DNA of 43,167 bases from the NCBI RefSeq assembly GCF_000336385.2, contig NZ_HG424615.1, positions 1 to 43,167 of the forward strand. The letters run 5' to 3'. Source of the stretch: Lysobacter antibioticus HS124 (GTDB lineage Bacteria > Pseudomonadota > Gammaproteobacteria > Xanthomonadales > Xanthomonadaceae). A program made the translations under genes and the position numbers. Position 1 is the first letter of the stretch, and every line of letters begins with the position of its first letter. Positions 1-6,602 of the stretch are shown here, piece after piece. The notes under the pieces are model-generated. The model ran no database searches. It was not told where the DNA came from and saw nothing but the letters and a program-made list of their open reading frames with translations.

Positions 1-1
1 G

Positions 2-472
2 CGGGCCGCCGAGCCGGCACGGGCCGCCGAGCCCGAGCGGGCGCGGCCGGTCGCCGCGGAGGGGGCCGCGCGCGGCGGCAACGCGGGGCCGGACGGCGCG
101 TCGCGTTCGGGTGGCGGAGCAGCGGCCGGGGTTCAGTCCTCTTCGGTTGGCCTGATCCAGTCCGCCCCGGTACGCTCGGGGCAGCAGGTCTACGCCGACG
201 GCCGCGACCTGACCGTGCTGACCACGGTCGGCGCCGGCGCCGAGGTCATCGCCGACGGCTCGGTCCACATCTACGGCCCGCTGCGCGGACGCGCGCTGGC
301 GGGCGCCCAGGGCAACAACAAGGCGCGCATCTTCTGCCGCGAGTTCCATGCCGAACTCGTCGCGATCGCGGGCCATTACAAGGTGCTTGAAGACATCCCG
401 AAGGAGTTGCGCGGCAAGGCCGTGCAGGTCTGGCTGGAAGACGAGCAAATCAGAATTGCGGCGCTCGATTGA
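2..472 (+). CDS. minC: Septum site-determining protein MinC, C-terminal part (5' end outside window)
   Basis: MinC inhibits FtsZ polymerisation and is carried to the membrane by MinD, keeping division away from the poles. The reading frame is open from base 2, so the gene starts outside the window. The first ~45 codons are a low-complexity Ala/Arg/Gly/Pro linker between the two MinC domains. The rest is the C-terminal beta-helix domain: a stretch reading VRSGQQVYADGRDLTV, then GAEVIADGSVHIYGPLRGRALAG and a NNKARIFC segment, all typical of MinC. It ends 25 bases before minD. The long linker is usual in this bacterial group. The order minC-minD-minE supports the call. Confidence 0.95.
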   Translation, partial: RAAEPARAAEPERARPVAAEGAARGGNAGPDGASRSGGGAAAGVQSSSVGLIQSAPVRSGQQVYADGRDLTVLTTVGAGAEVIADGSVHIYGPLRGRALAGAQGNNKARIFCREFHAELVAIAGHYKVLEDIPKELRGKAVQVWLEDEQIRIAALD

Positions 473-484
473 CGCCGCACCATT

Positions 485-490
485 GGAGGA
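485..490 (+). promoter_or_regulatory. Shine-Dalgarno site that fixes the TTG start of minD
   Basis: GGAGGA lies 7 bases before a TTG codon at 498. No ATG or GTG in the minD frame gives a natural N-terminus: the TTG places the Walker lysine at residue 11, as in other MinD proteins. Confidence 0.75.
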
Positions 491-497
491 ACGTGTT

Positions 498-1307
498 TTG
501 ACCGAGATCATCGTAGTCACTTCGGGCAAGGGCGGCGTCGGCAAGACCACGACCAGCGCCAGCCTCTCCTGCGGGCTCGCCCGTCGCGGCCACAAGGTCG
601 CCGTGATCGACTTCGACGTCGGTTTGCGCAACCTCGATCTGATCATGGGCTGCGAGCGCCGGGTCGTGTACGACTTCGTCAACGTCGTCAACGGCGAAGC
701 CAGCCTCAAGCAGGCGCTGATCAAGGACAAACGCTTCGAGAACCTGTTCATCCTGGCCGCCTCGCAGACCCGCGACAAAGACGCGCTGACCAAGGAAGGC
801 GTGCAGAAAGTGCTCGACGACCTGGTCGCCGACGGCTTCGACTACATCATCTGCGACTCGCCGGCCGGCATCGAAAAAGGCGCGTTCCTGGCCATGTACT
901 TCGCCGACCAGGCGGTGGTCGTGGTCAATCCGGAGGTCTCCTCGGTGCGCGACTCCGACCGCATCCTCGGCCTGCTTTCGTCCAAGACCCGCCGCGCCGA
1001 GGCCGGCGAGCGGGTCAAGGAACACCTGCTGCTGACCCGCTACAGCCCGAAGCGGGTCGAATCGGGCGAAATGCTCAGCATCGGCGACGTCGAGGAAATC
1101 CTCGGCCTGAAGACCATCGGCGTGATCCCCGAATCCGGCGACGTGCTCAACGCCTCCAACAAAGGCGAGCCGGTGATCCTGGAGACCGAGTCCGACGCAG
1201 CCCAGGCCTACGACGACGCCGTCGCCCGCCTGCTCGGCGACTCGCGCCCGATGCGCTTCACCCAGGTGGAAAAGAAGGGCTTCTTCAGCAAGATCTTCGG
1301 AGGTTGA
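498..1307 (+). CDS. minD: Septum site-determining ATPase MinD
   Basis: Membrane-cycling ATPase that recruits MinC and oscillates under MinE control. The product is 269 residues if translation begins at TTG 498, matching the usual ~270. It has the deviant Walker [10 protein letters not shown] (residues 10-18, signature Lys11 and Lys16), the [11 protein letters not shown] switch region, the CDSPAGIE Walker B segment and a C-terminal amphipathic membrane-targeting tail ([13 protein letters not shown]). An in-frame ATG at 348 would add an Arg-rich extension overlapping minC and is rejected as a start. The TTG start may hold its level low. minE follows after 4 bases. Confidence 0.96.
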   Translation: MTEIIVVTSGKGGVGKTTTSASLSCGLARRGHKVAVIDFDVGLRNLDLIMGCERRVVYDFVNVVNGEASLKQALIKDKRFENLFILAASQTRDKDALTKEGVQKVLDDLVADGFDYIICDSPAGIEKGAFLAMYFADQAVVVVNPEVSSVRDSDRILGLLSSKTRRAEAGERVKEHLLLTRYSPKRVESGEMLSIGDVEEILGLKTIGVIPESGDVLNASNKGEPVILETESDAAQAYDDAVARLLGDSRPMRFTQVEKKGFFSKIFGG

Positions 1308-1311
1308 GCTC

Positions 1312-1590
1312 ATGGGTCTGTTCGACTTCCTGCTGGCCAAGAAGCAGACCGCCGCGGTCGCCAAGGATCGCCTGCGGATCATCGTCGCCCACGAACGCGC
1401 CGGTCGCGGCGGCCCGGGCGGTCCCGACTATCTGCCGATGCTGCAGCGCGAACTGCTCGAAGTGATCCGCAAGTACGTCAACGTCGATACCGAATCGGTC
1501 AAGGTCGACCTGATCGGCGAAGGCGACAACAAGGTCCTCGACATCTCGGTGGCCTTGCCGGAAAACCCGGGCACGCCGGCCCAGGCCTGA
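1312..1590 (+). CDS. minE: Cell division topological specificity factor MinE
   Basis: MinE stimulates MinD ATPase activity and drives Min oscillation. The 92-residue product has the N-terminal membrane-binding segment [11 protein letters not shown], the MinD-contact helix ([17 protein letters not shown]) and the C-terminal dimerisation domain ([12 protein letters not shown]...KVDL). The start is 4 bases after the minD stop, inside one transcription unit. A Gly/Pro-rich insertion (RGGPGGPDY) between the two domains is a small variation of the usual loop. Confidence 0.96.
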   Translation: MGLFDFLLAKKQTAAVAKDRLRIIVAHERAGRGGPGGPDYLPMLQRELLEVIRKYVNVDTESVKVDLIGEGDNKVLDISVALPENPGTPAQA

Positions 1591-1608
1591 GCCCGCGCCA
1601 TCCGAGAA

Positions 1609-1638
1609 CGGAGGGGGCGAGCACGCTTGCCCCCTCCG
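1609..1638 (+). terminator. Hairpin after minE, possible terminator
   Basis: CGGAGGGGGC pairs perfectly with GCCCCCTCCG around a 10-base loop that can itself pair (AGC/GCT). It sits 18 bases after minE. No T-run follows, so it may instead be an mRNA-stabilising stem. Confidence 0.5.
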
Positions 1639-1703
1639 CCCTGGCTCGCCTGCCCGCCCTCTCCCCCGCTACCGCGGCGTCATCGCGCCGCCGCTCTCCG
1701 CTC

Positions 1704-2177
1704 ATGCTCACTCTCGCCGATGTGGCCTTCGACGATGTCGCCGCTTTGCTGGCGCGCTACGACCTGCGCCTGGAACGCGTCGCCGACGGCGAAACCATCC
1801 CCGGCAGCTACTGGGGCGACAGCGAGGCCGGCCTGATCGGCAGCACCGTGTACGCGCGCGGCGACACGCCCGTGCACTCGCTGCTGCACGAGGCCGGCCA
1901 TCTGATCGTGCTGCCGCCGGAGCGCCGCGCCGCGGTGCATACCGACGCCACCGATTCGGTCGCCGAAGAGGACGCGGTGTGCGTGCTGCAGACCCTGCTC
2001 GGCGACGCCATCCCGGGCGCCGGGCGCGAGCGCATCCTCGCCGACATGGACGCCTGGGGTTACAGCTTCCGGCTCGGCTCGGCGCGCGCCTATGTCGAAC
2101 AGGACGCGGAAAGCGCCTGGCAATGGCTGGCTGAGCACGGCCTGGTGCGGATGCCGGAGCGCACGTTGATCTTCTGA
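1704..2177 (+). CDS. Conserved small HExxH protein, putative zinc peptidase-like
   Basis: The 157-residue protein has no signal peptide or membrane segment. Residues 59-71 read HSLLHEAGHLIVL, with a HEAGH zinc-binding motif (62-66), and an acidic stretch AEEDAV at 87-92 could supply a third ligand. This is the layout of small gluzincin-like or IrrE/ImmA-like metallopeptidases, but I cannot assign a family. It follows minE by 113 bases beyond a hairpin and may have its own promoter. No clear ribosome site precedes ATG 1704; codon use is uniformly GC-ending, which supports coding. The substrate is unknown, and a non-catalytic zinc protein is possible. Confidence 0.7.
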   Translation: MLTLADVAFDDVAALLARYDLRLERVADGETIPGSYWGDSEAGLIGSTVYARGDTPVHSLLHEAGHLIVLPPERRAAVHTDATDSVAEEDAVCVLQTLLGDAIPGAGRERILADMDAWGYSFRLGSARAYVEQDAESAWQWLAEHGLVRMPERTLIF

Positions 2178-2442
2178 GCGGGGCCGCCGCGGCGGATCGT
2201 CCCGCGCGACCGGCCGGCCGCACGCCGCTGTTTCGCAAGTCGGGCGGAGCGGCGCAGAACCGTCAGGGAGCGGCCGTCGGACGATCCACGCCAGCGGTCA
2301 CCGACGCCCTCCGTGGCGTCGACGCCATTCGAACTGTGCGTACCCGGCTATCCCCATAACCGGCATCGCTTCTTGCTGCTTCCCTTCCCCTGACTGCGCC
2401 CCTCCGGGCGCTACCCCCACCGAGTTCCTGTCGCGGCCGCGC

Positions 2443-2751
2443 TCAGCGCGCGCCGCGGACCTTTACCGTCGCCGGTTCGGCATCGAGCACCGGCGCCGGC
2501 AGCGCGGACGAGGTCCGGCGCACCGGACCGGCATCGGCCGGACCGTTCATCATCACGATGCCCACCACGGCCAGGGCCAGCAAGGCGGTGAACAACACCC
2601 GTCCCAGATCGGCGGTACGGCGCGAAGACACCGCGACCGGTTCCTCCCGATGCCATTCCAGGTCCTGGCTGAACAGGCTTTCGCCGCCGTCGTGGCCGCG
2701 CACCCATGCGGTCGGGCGTCGCTCGCGCGCTGCCCCGGTCGTCTGATTCAT
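2443..2751 (-). CDS. Small single-helix membrane protein, function unknown
   Basis: A 102-residue reading frame starting at ATG 2751, convergent with the HExxH gene. It has a charged N-terminal half with many Arg and Glu, one hydrophobic segment at residues ~51-69 (VLFTALLALAVVGIVMM) and a short Pro/Ala tail, giving a likely N-in single-pass inner-membrane topology. The frame stays open upstream to 3003, but that part crosses the AT-rich intergenic region and looks non-coding. The ribosome site is weak (GGGAACGAC). I recognise no family. Confidence 0.5.
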   Translation of the reverse strand: MNQTTGAARERRPTAWVRGHDGGESLFSQDLEWHREEPVAVSSRRTADLGRVLFTALLALAVVGIVMMNGPADAGPVRRTSSALPAPVLDAEPATVKVRGAR

Positions 2752-3264
2752 GTCGTTCCCACGTTGAAGCTTGGTCGGCCGCCGGCCTTTCCCCGCCGGT
2801 GGCGCAGCTGCCGGGCAGCTGTCGCTGGACGTCACTTTTTCCAATTTCGCGTCATGGGTCAAATCGATTTGTGTGACAGCGTTCGATCCAGGAGCGCGAC
2901 CGGCGTTTCGAAAGCTGAACAACACTGCGACTTTGCCCACATCGTTGCAACACCGCCCATGAGTTTCCAAAAAATTAACGAAACAGAGCTTACAAATAAC
3001 CAAAAAATAACCTTTTCGCCGTCACCGCAAATTCGGCGACTCGCCCGAATCAGCCAACCATCATGGTTCGGCGCCTCACGAGTAAACGTTTCCAGTCGCC
3101 GATCCATGCCGACTTTGCGCGAAACCATCGGTCGCATCCGGCGCGGCGCAGCACCGACGGGAGCTGTCTCGCACACTCGCGCGACACGGCTTGCGTCCGG
3201 CCGAACCGGCCTCTAGCCTTCTGGCTCGCGCGAGCAGCGCGGCACATCCCCGGAGAGAGCACTC
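2752..3264. other. 513-base intergenic region with an AT-rich core
   Basis: Separates the minus-strand membrane protein from the M2 peptidase. The stretch ~2960-3015 is strikingly AT-rich for this genome, with A-runs such as CCAAAAAATTAACG and AATAACC, and probably holds promoters for both divergent genes. I could not place convincing -35/-10 pairs. No RNA gene was seen. Confidence 0.5.
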
Positions 3265-5274
3265 ATGAAACACGTTCGCGCCTTGCTGGCGCTTGGCATC
3301 GCGGCGGCCGTCCTCGGCCTGAGCGCCTGCAAGAAGGAACCCGTCCCCTCCTCCAGCGACGCCAAGCCCGCCGCCCCCGAAGGCGAGACCGCGGACCAGT
3401 TCATCGCCCGAGTCAACGACGAGTACAAGAAGATGTACCCGGAGATGACCGCGGCGCAGTGGTTGTCTTCCACCTACATCAACGACGACAGCCAGTTGCT
3501 CTCGGCCAAGGCCAACGAGCGTTATCTCAGCCAGCTCAACAGCTGGATCGAGCAATCCAAGAAGTTCGAAGGCCAGCCGATGTCGCCGGCCACCGCGCGC
3601 GCCATCCAGTTGCTGAAGATCGGCACCGCGATGCCGGCGCCGAAAGATCCGGCCAAGCTCGCCGAGCTGACCCAGATCGCCACCCGCATGGAAGGCATGT
3701 ACGGATCGGGCACTTATTGCACCGGCCCGAACGACAGCGAATGCCGCCAGTTGGGCGAACTCGAGGACGTGTTGCGCAGCACCACCCGCGATTACGACGC
3801 CCAGCTCGACGCCTGGAAGGGTTGGCACAGCATCTCCAAGCCGATGCGCAAGGACTACACGCGCTTCGTCGAACTGGTCAACGAGGGCGCGCACAACCTG
3901 GGCTACGCCGACACCGGCGAACTGTGGCGCTCCGGCTACGACATGAGCCCGACCGAACTGGCCGCCGAAACCGATCGCCTCTGGGGCCAGGTCAAGCCGC
4001 TGTACGAGCAACTGCACTGCTACACCCGCACCCGTCTGGAGACCAAGTACGGCGCCGACAAGGGCCAGGTCGCGGGCGGCCTGCTGCCGGCGCATCTGCT
4101 CGGCAACATGTGGCAGCAGGACTGGGGCAATCTGTGGGACATCCTCGCCCCTTACAGCGAACAGCAGGCCGGCAACCTCGACATCACCGGCGCGCTGGCG
4201 GTTCAGTACCAGAAGCACCTCGACGCCCAGCGCGCCAAGGCCGGCGATGAGCTGAGCCCGAGCGCCGAGGCGCAGGTCGACGTCGACGCCGCCCAGGCCA
4301 ACGCCAAGCAGATGACCGAGCGCGCGCAAGACTTCTACGTTTCACTCGGCATGCCCAAGCTGCCCGACAGCTACTGGACCAAGACCCAGTTCATCAAGCC
4401 GCGCGACCGCGACGTGGTCTGCCACGCCAGCGCCTGGGACATGAACATGTCCGGCGACGTGCGCACCAAGATGTGCATCAAGCCGAACGAGGAAGATTTC
4501 ACCACCATCTACCACGAGCTCGGCCACGTCTATTACTACCTGGCCTACAACAACCAGCCGCCGCTGTTCCAGACCGGCGCCCACGACGGCTTCCACGAAG
4601 CCATCGGCGACACCATCGTCCTGGCGATGACGCCGAAGTACTTGCAGTCGATCGGCCTGGTCGGCGCCCAGCAACAGAGTAACGAAGCCCTGATCAACGC
4701 GCAGATGCGCATGGCCCTGGCCAAGGTTTCGTTCCTGCCGTTCGGCCTGATGATCGACCGCTGGCGCTGGGGCGTGTTCGACGGCTCGATCAAGCCGGGC
4801 GAGTACAACAAGGCCTGGTGGGACCTGAAGGCCAAGTACCAGGGCGTGGCCCCGGTCGAGGCGCGCGGCGAAGAATTCTTCGACGCCGGCGCCAAGTACC
4901 ACGTACCGGGCAACACCCCGTACACGCGCTACTTCCTCTCGCACGTGCTGCAGTTCCAGTTCTACAAGTCGCTGTGCGACGCGGCCGGCTACAAGGGCCC
5001 GCTGTACGAATGCAGCTTCTACGGCAACAAGGCCGCCGGCGCGAAGTTCCAGGCGATGCTGAGCAAGGGCGCCAGCCAGCCCTGGCAGCAGACCATGAAG
5101 GAACTGACCGGCGGCGAAAAGATGGACGCCTCGGCGGTGCTGGAGTACTTCGCCCCGCTGCAGACCTGGCTCAAGCAGCAGAACGAAGGCAAGAGCTGCG
5201 GCTGGCAGGCCTCCGCGGCGGGCGCCGCGGCCCCGACCAAGCCGGTGGCGGCCGCCAAGCCGGCCCAGGGCTGA
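3265..5274 (+). CDS. M2 family peptidyl-dipeptidase (ACE-like), lipoprotein
   Basis: Zinc metallopeptidase of the angiotensin-converting-enzyme family, which removes dipeptides from peptide C-termini. The product is 669 residues. Its N-terminus is a lipoprotein signal with lipobox LSAC (Cys22), followed by a Ser/Pro/Ala linker, so it should be anchored facing the periplasm. The catalytic motif HELGH lies at 417-421 and the third zinc ligand is Glu445 in GFHEAIGD. Other M2 features are [13 protein letters not shown] and the [15 protein letters not shown] segment near the C-terminus. An Ala/Pro/Lys-rich tail ends the protein. It is monocistronic with its own terminator. Peptide nutrition is a likely role, by inference. 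Confidence 0.93.
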   Translation: MKHVRALLALGIAAAVLGLSACKKEPVPSSSDAKPAAPEGETADQFIARVNDEYKKMYPEMTAAQWLSSTYINDDSQLLSAKANERYLSQLNSWIEQSKKFEGQPMSPATARAIQLLKIGTAMPAPKDPAKLAELTQIATRMEGMYGSGTYCTGPNDSECRQLGELEDVLRSTTRDYDAQLDAWKGWHSISKPMRKDYTRFVELVNEGAHNLGYADTGELWRSGYDMSPTELAAETDRLWGQVKPLYEQLHCYTRTRLETKYGADKGQVAGGLLPAHLLGNMWQQDWGNLWDILAPYSEQQAGNLDITGALAVQYQKHLDAQRAKAGDELSPSAEAQVDVDAAQANAKQMTERAQDFYVSLGMPKLPDSYWTKTQFIKPRDRDVVCHASAWDMNMSGDVRTKMCIKPNEEDFTTIYHELGHVYYYLAYNNQPPLFQTGAHDGFHEAIGDTIVLAMTPKYLQSIGLVGAQQQSNEALINAQMRMALAKVSFLPFGLMIDRWRWGVFDGSIKPGEYNKAWWDLKAKYQGVAPVEARGEEFFDAGAKYHVPGNTPYTRYFLSHVLQFQFYKSLCDAAGYKGPLYECSFYGNKAAGAKFQAMLSKGASQPWQQTMKELTGGEKMDASAVLEYFAPLQTWLKQQNEGKSCGWQASAAGAAAPTKPVAAAKPAQG

Positions 5275-5311
5275 AACGACGCGGCTGCGGCCGCGCGATG
5301 CGGACAAAGAG

Positions 5312-5335
5312 AAACCGGCTTCGGCCGGTTTTTCT
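5312..5335 (+). terminator. Intrinsic terminator of the M2 peptidase gene
   Basis: AACCGGC and GCCGGTT form a 7-bp stem closed by a UUCG tetraloop, preceded by A residues and followed by TTTC, about 38 bases after the stop codon. Confidence 0.9.
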
Positions 5336-5342
5336 TTGGGGC

Positions 5343-5461
5343 GGGATTGGGATTTGGGATTTGGGATTTGGGATTTGGGATTTGGGATTTGGGATTGGGG
5401 ATTGGGGATTGGGGATTTGGGATTGGGGATTGGGGATTGGGGATTGGGGATTGGGGATTGG
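5343..5461. repeat. G-rich heptamer tandem repeat (GGGATTT/GGGATTG)
   Basis: About 17 units of 6-7 bases, all GGGATT followed by T or G, in an unbroken tract. Two unit types are arranged in blocks (mostly GGGATTT first, then mostly GGGATTG). Every unit contributes a run of 3-4 G on the plus strand, so G-quadruplex formation is feasible. It begins right after the M2 peptidase terminator and encodes nothing. Confidence 0.95.
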
Positions 5462-5485
5462 AACGCGCGACGCTCCGCCGCTCAG

Positions 5486-5618
5486 GGTAGGAGCGACGCA
5501 AGTCGCGACATCGAACCCGCATCCGGCCGCGCCGCGACCTGCAACCCCGCGGTCGCGGCTTGCGCCGCTCCTACCCCAAGCGAAGTCGGCCCTTGTAGGA
5601 GCGGCGTAAGCCGCGACC
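5486..5618. repeat. Cluster of three REP-like inverted elements
   Basis: Three copies of one ~25-base imperfect palindrome: 5486-5509 (GTAGGAGCGACGCAAGTCGC, forward), 5549-5577 (reverse orientation, ending GCTCCTACCCC) and 5594-5618 (GTAGGAGCGGCGTAAGCCGC, forward). Each can fold as GCGGC/GCCGC-type hairpins, and the alternating orientation resembles BIME arrays. Further copies occur at 20474 and 20559. No RAYT transposase gene is in the window. Confidence 0.85.
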
Positions 5619-5642
5619 AGAGCGCCAAAAAACCGACGCGGT

Positions 5643-6602
5643 TCAGGCGTCCATCGCGTCTTCGGCGAGCTCCCGTTCGCCCGCCGCCGGCACGCTCGCC
5701 TCCGATCGCCGCTGCGCGCGCAAGGCGCGGTACTGCGCGAGCAGATCGCTCAATCGCTGTTTCAGATGCGCCTCGAGCATGGCCGAATACGGCCGGTCGG
5801 GCGCGCACATCCCGCTGAGCAAGGCCATGGTCTCGTCGAAACGCCGCAGGCTTTCCTGCAACGCGTCGCCGCTCAGCACGCTCGCGACGGTCAGTGCGAA
5901 TTCGGCGTTGGCCAGCAGAACGCGCGCCGCGTCCAGATGCCGGGTGCGCGCTTCGACCAGGTCCTGTCGGTTCAAGCCGAGGATATCGATGGTGGCCCGG
6001 CCGTAAGGGTCGGGGTCGCGGCCTAGGAAGCGCGGCGTCACCAACGACAGCTTGTCCTGCGGCCAATCCAGATGCGCGGCGGGATCGCGCCGGGTCGGAT
6101 CGATCAGCAGCGGGTCCTCGGCCTCGCAGTCGCCGCGGGGACCGGTCGCGCGGCGGCCGCGGATCGGAAACAGATTGCCCTTGCCCACCGTCACCGGCTT
6201 CGACGCCGCCACGTCGGCGCCCGCCATGCCTGGCTGGGCGATGCGCAGGCCGTTGCGGCGATTGCACAGCGCGCAACTGGGCAGCAGGTTGCGCCAGTCG
6301 GCGGCCAACCACCAGTAACCGCGGTGGCCGGCTTCGCCCTCGACCCCGCCCTTGGGCCGGTAGTGCTCGACGTCGGTAGGCGAACTGGCGCTATGGAACG
6401 ACTCGCAGTACGCGCACTTGCCGCCGAACAAAGCCCGCATCGCCTCGGCCACGTCCGCGCCCTTGTAGGCGGCGAAGGCGAAGCCGGCGGCGTTCTTGTC
6501 GCGGTAATGGCCGCGTGCGCGCTTGAGCTCGCGCGGCCCGGCGCCATCGGCTGCGGTCAACGAAGCCGGCGGCGCCACCCGCTCGCGATCCACCCGCCTC
6601 AC
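5643..6602 (-). CDS. HNH endonuclease, PtuB-like, second gene of a Septu-like module
   Basis: Likely nuclease effector of a defence module. The GTG start at 6602 overlaps the stop of the upstream ATPase gene (GTGA), implying translational coupling; the product is 319 residues. The HNH core has CAYCE (Cys63, Cys66), DVEHYRPKG with the expected catalytic His80, and LPSCALCNRRNG (Cys110, Cys113), which is the PtuB/retron-associated HNH pattern. Downstream blocks LLIDPTRRDPAAHL and ATIDILGLNRQDLVEAR recur in the partner protein, so the two HNH regions are homologous over more than 150 residues. By analogy with Septu it would cleave nucleic acid under ATPase control. A role in phage defence is inference. 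Confidence 0.8.
   Translation of the reverse strand: MRRVDRERVAPPASLTAADGAGPRELKRARGHYRDKNAAGFAFAAYKGADVAEAMRALFGGKCAYCESFHSASSPTDVEHYRPKGGVEGEAGHRGYWWLAADWRNLLPSCALCNRRNGLRIAQPGMAGADVAASKPVTVGKGNLFPIRGRRATGPRGDCEAEDPLLIDPTRRDPAAHLDWPQDKLSLVTPRFLGRDPDPYGRATIDILGLNRQDLVEARTRHLDAARVLLANAEFALTVASVLSGDALQESLRRFDETMALLSGMCAPDRPYSAMLEAHLKQRLSDLLAQYRALRAQRRSEASVPAAGERELAEDAMDA

Noticed and set aside
2752-3003. N-terminal extension of the small membrane protein at 2443
   Set aside because: The extension crosses AT-rich sequence with no GC third-base bias; the internal ATG at 2751 gives a natural membrane protein.
5486-5618. Possible CRISPR array
   Set aside because: Only three copies, in alternating orientation with unequal spacing, and no cas genes; fits REP-like elements.
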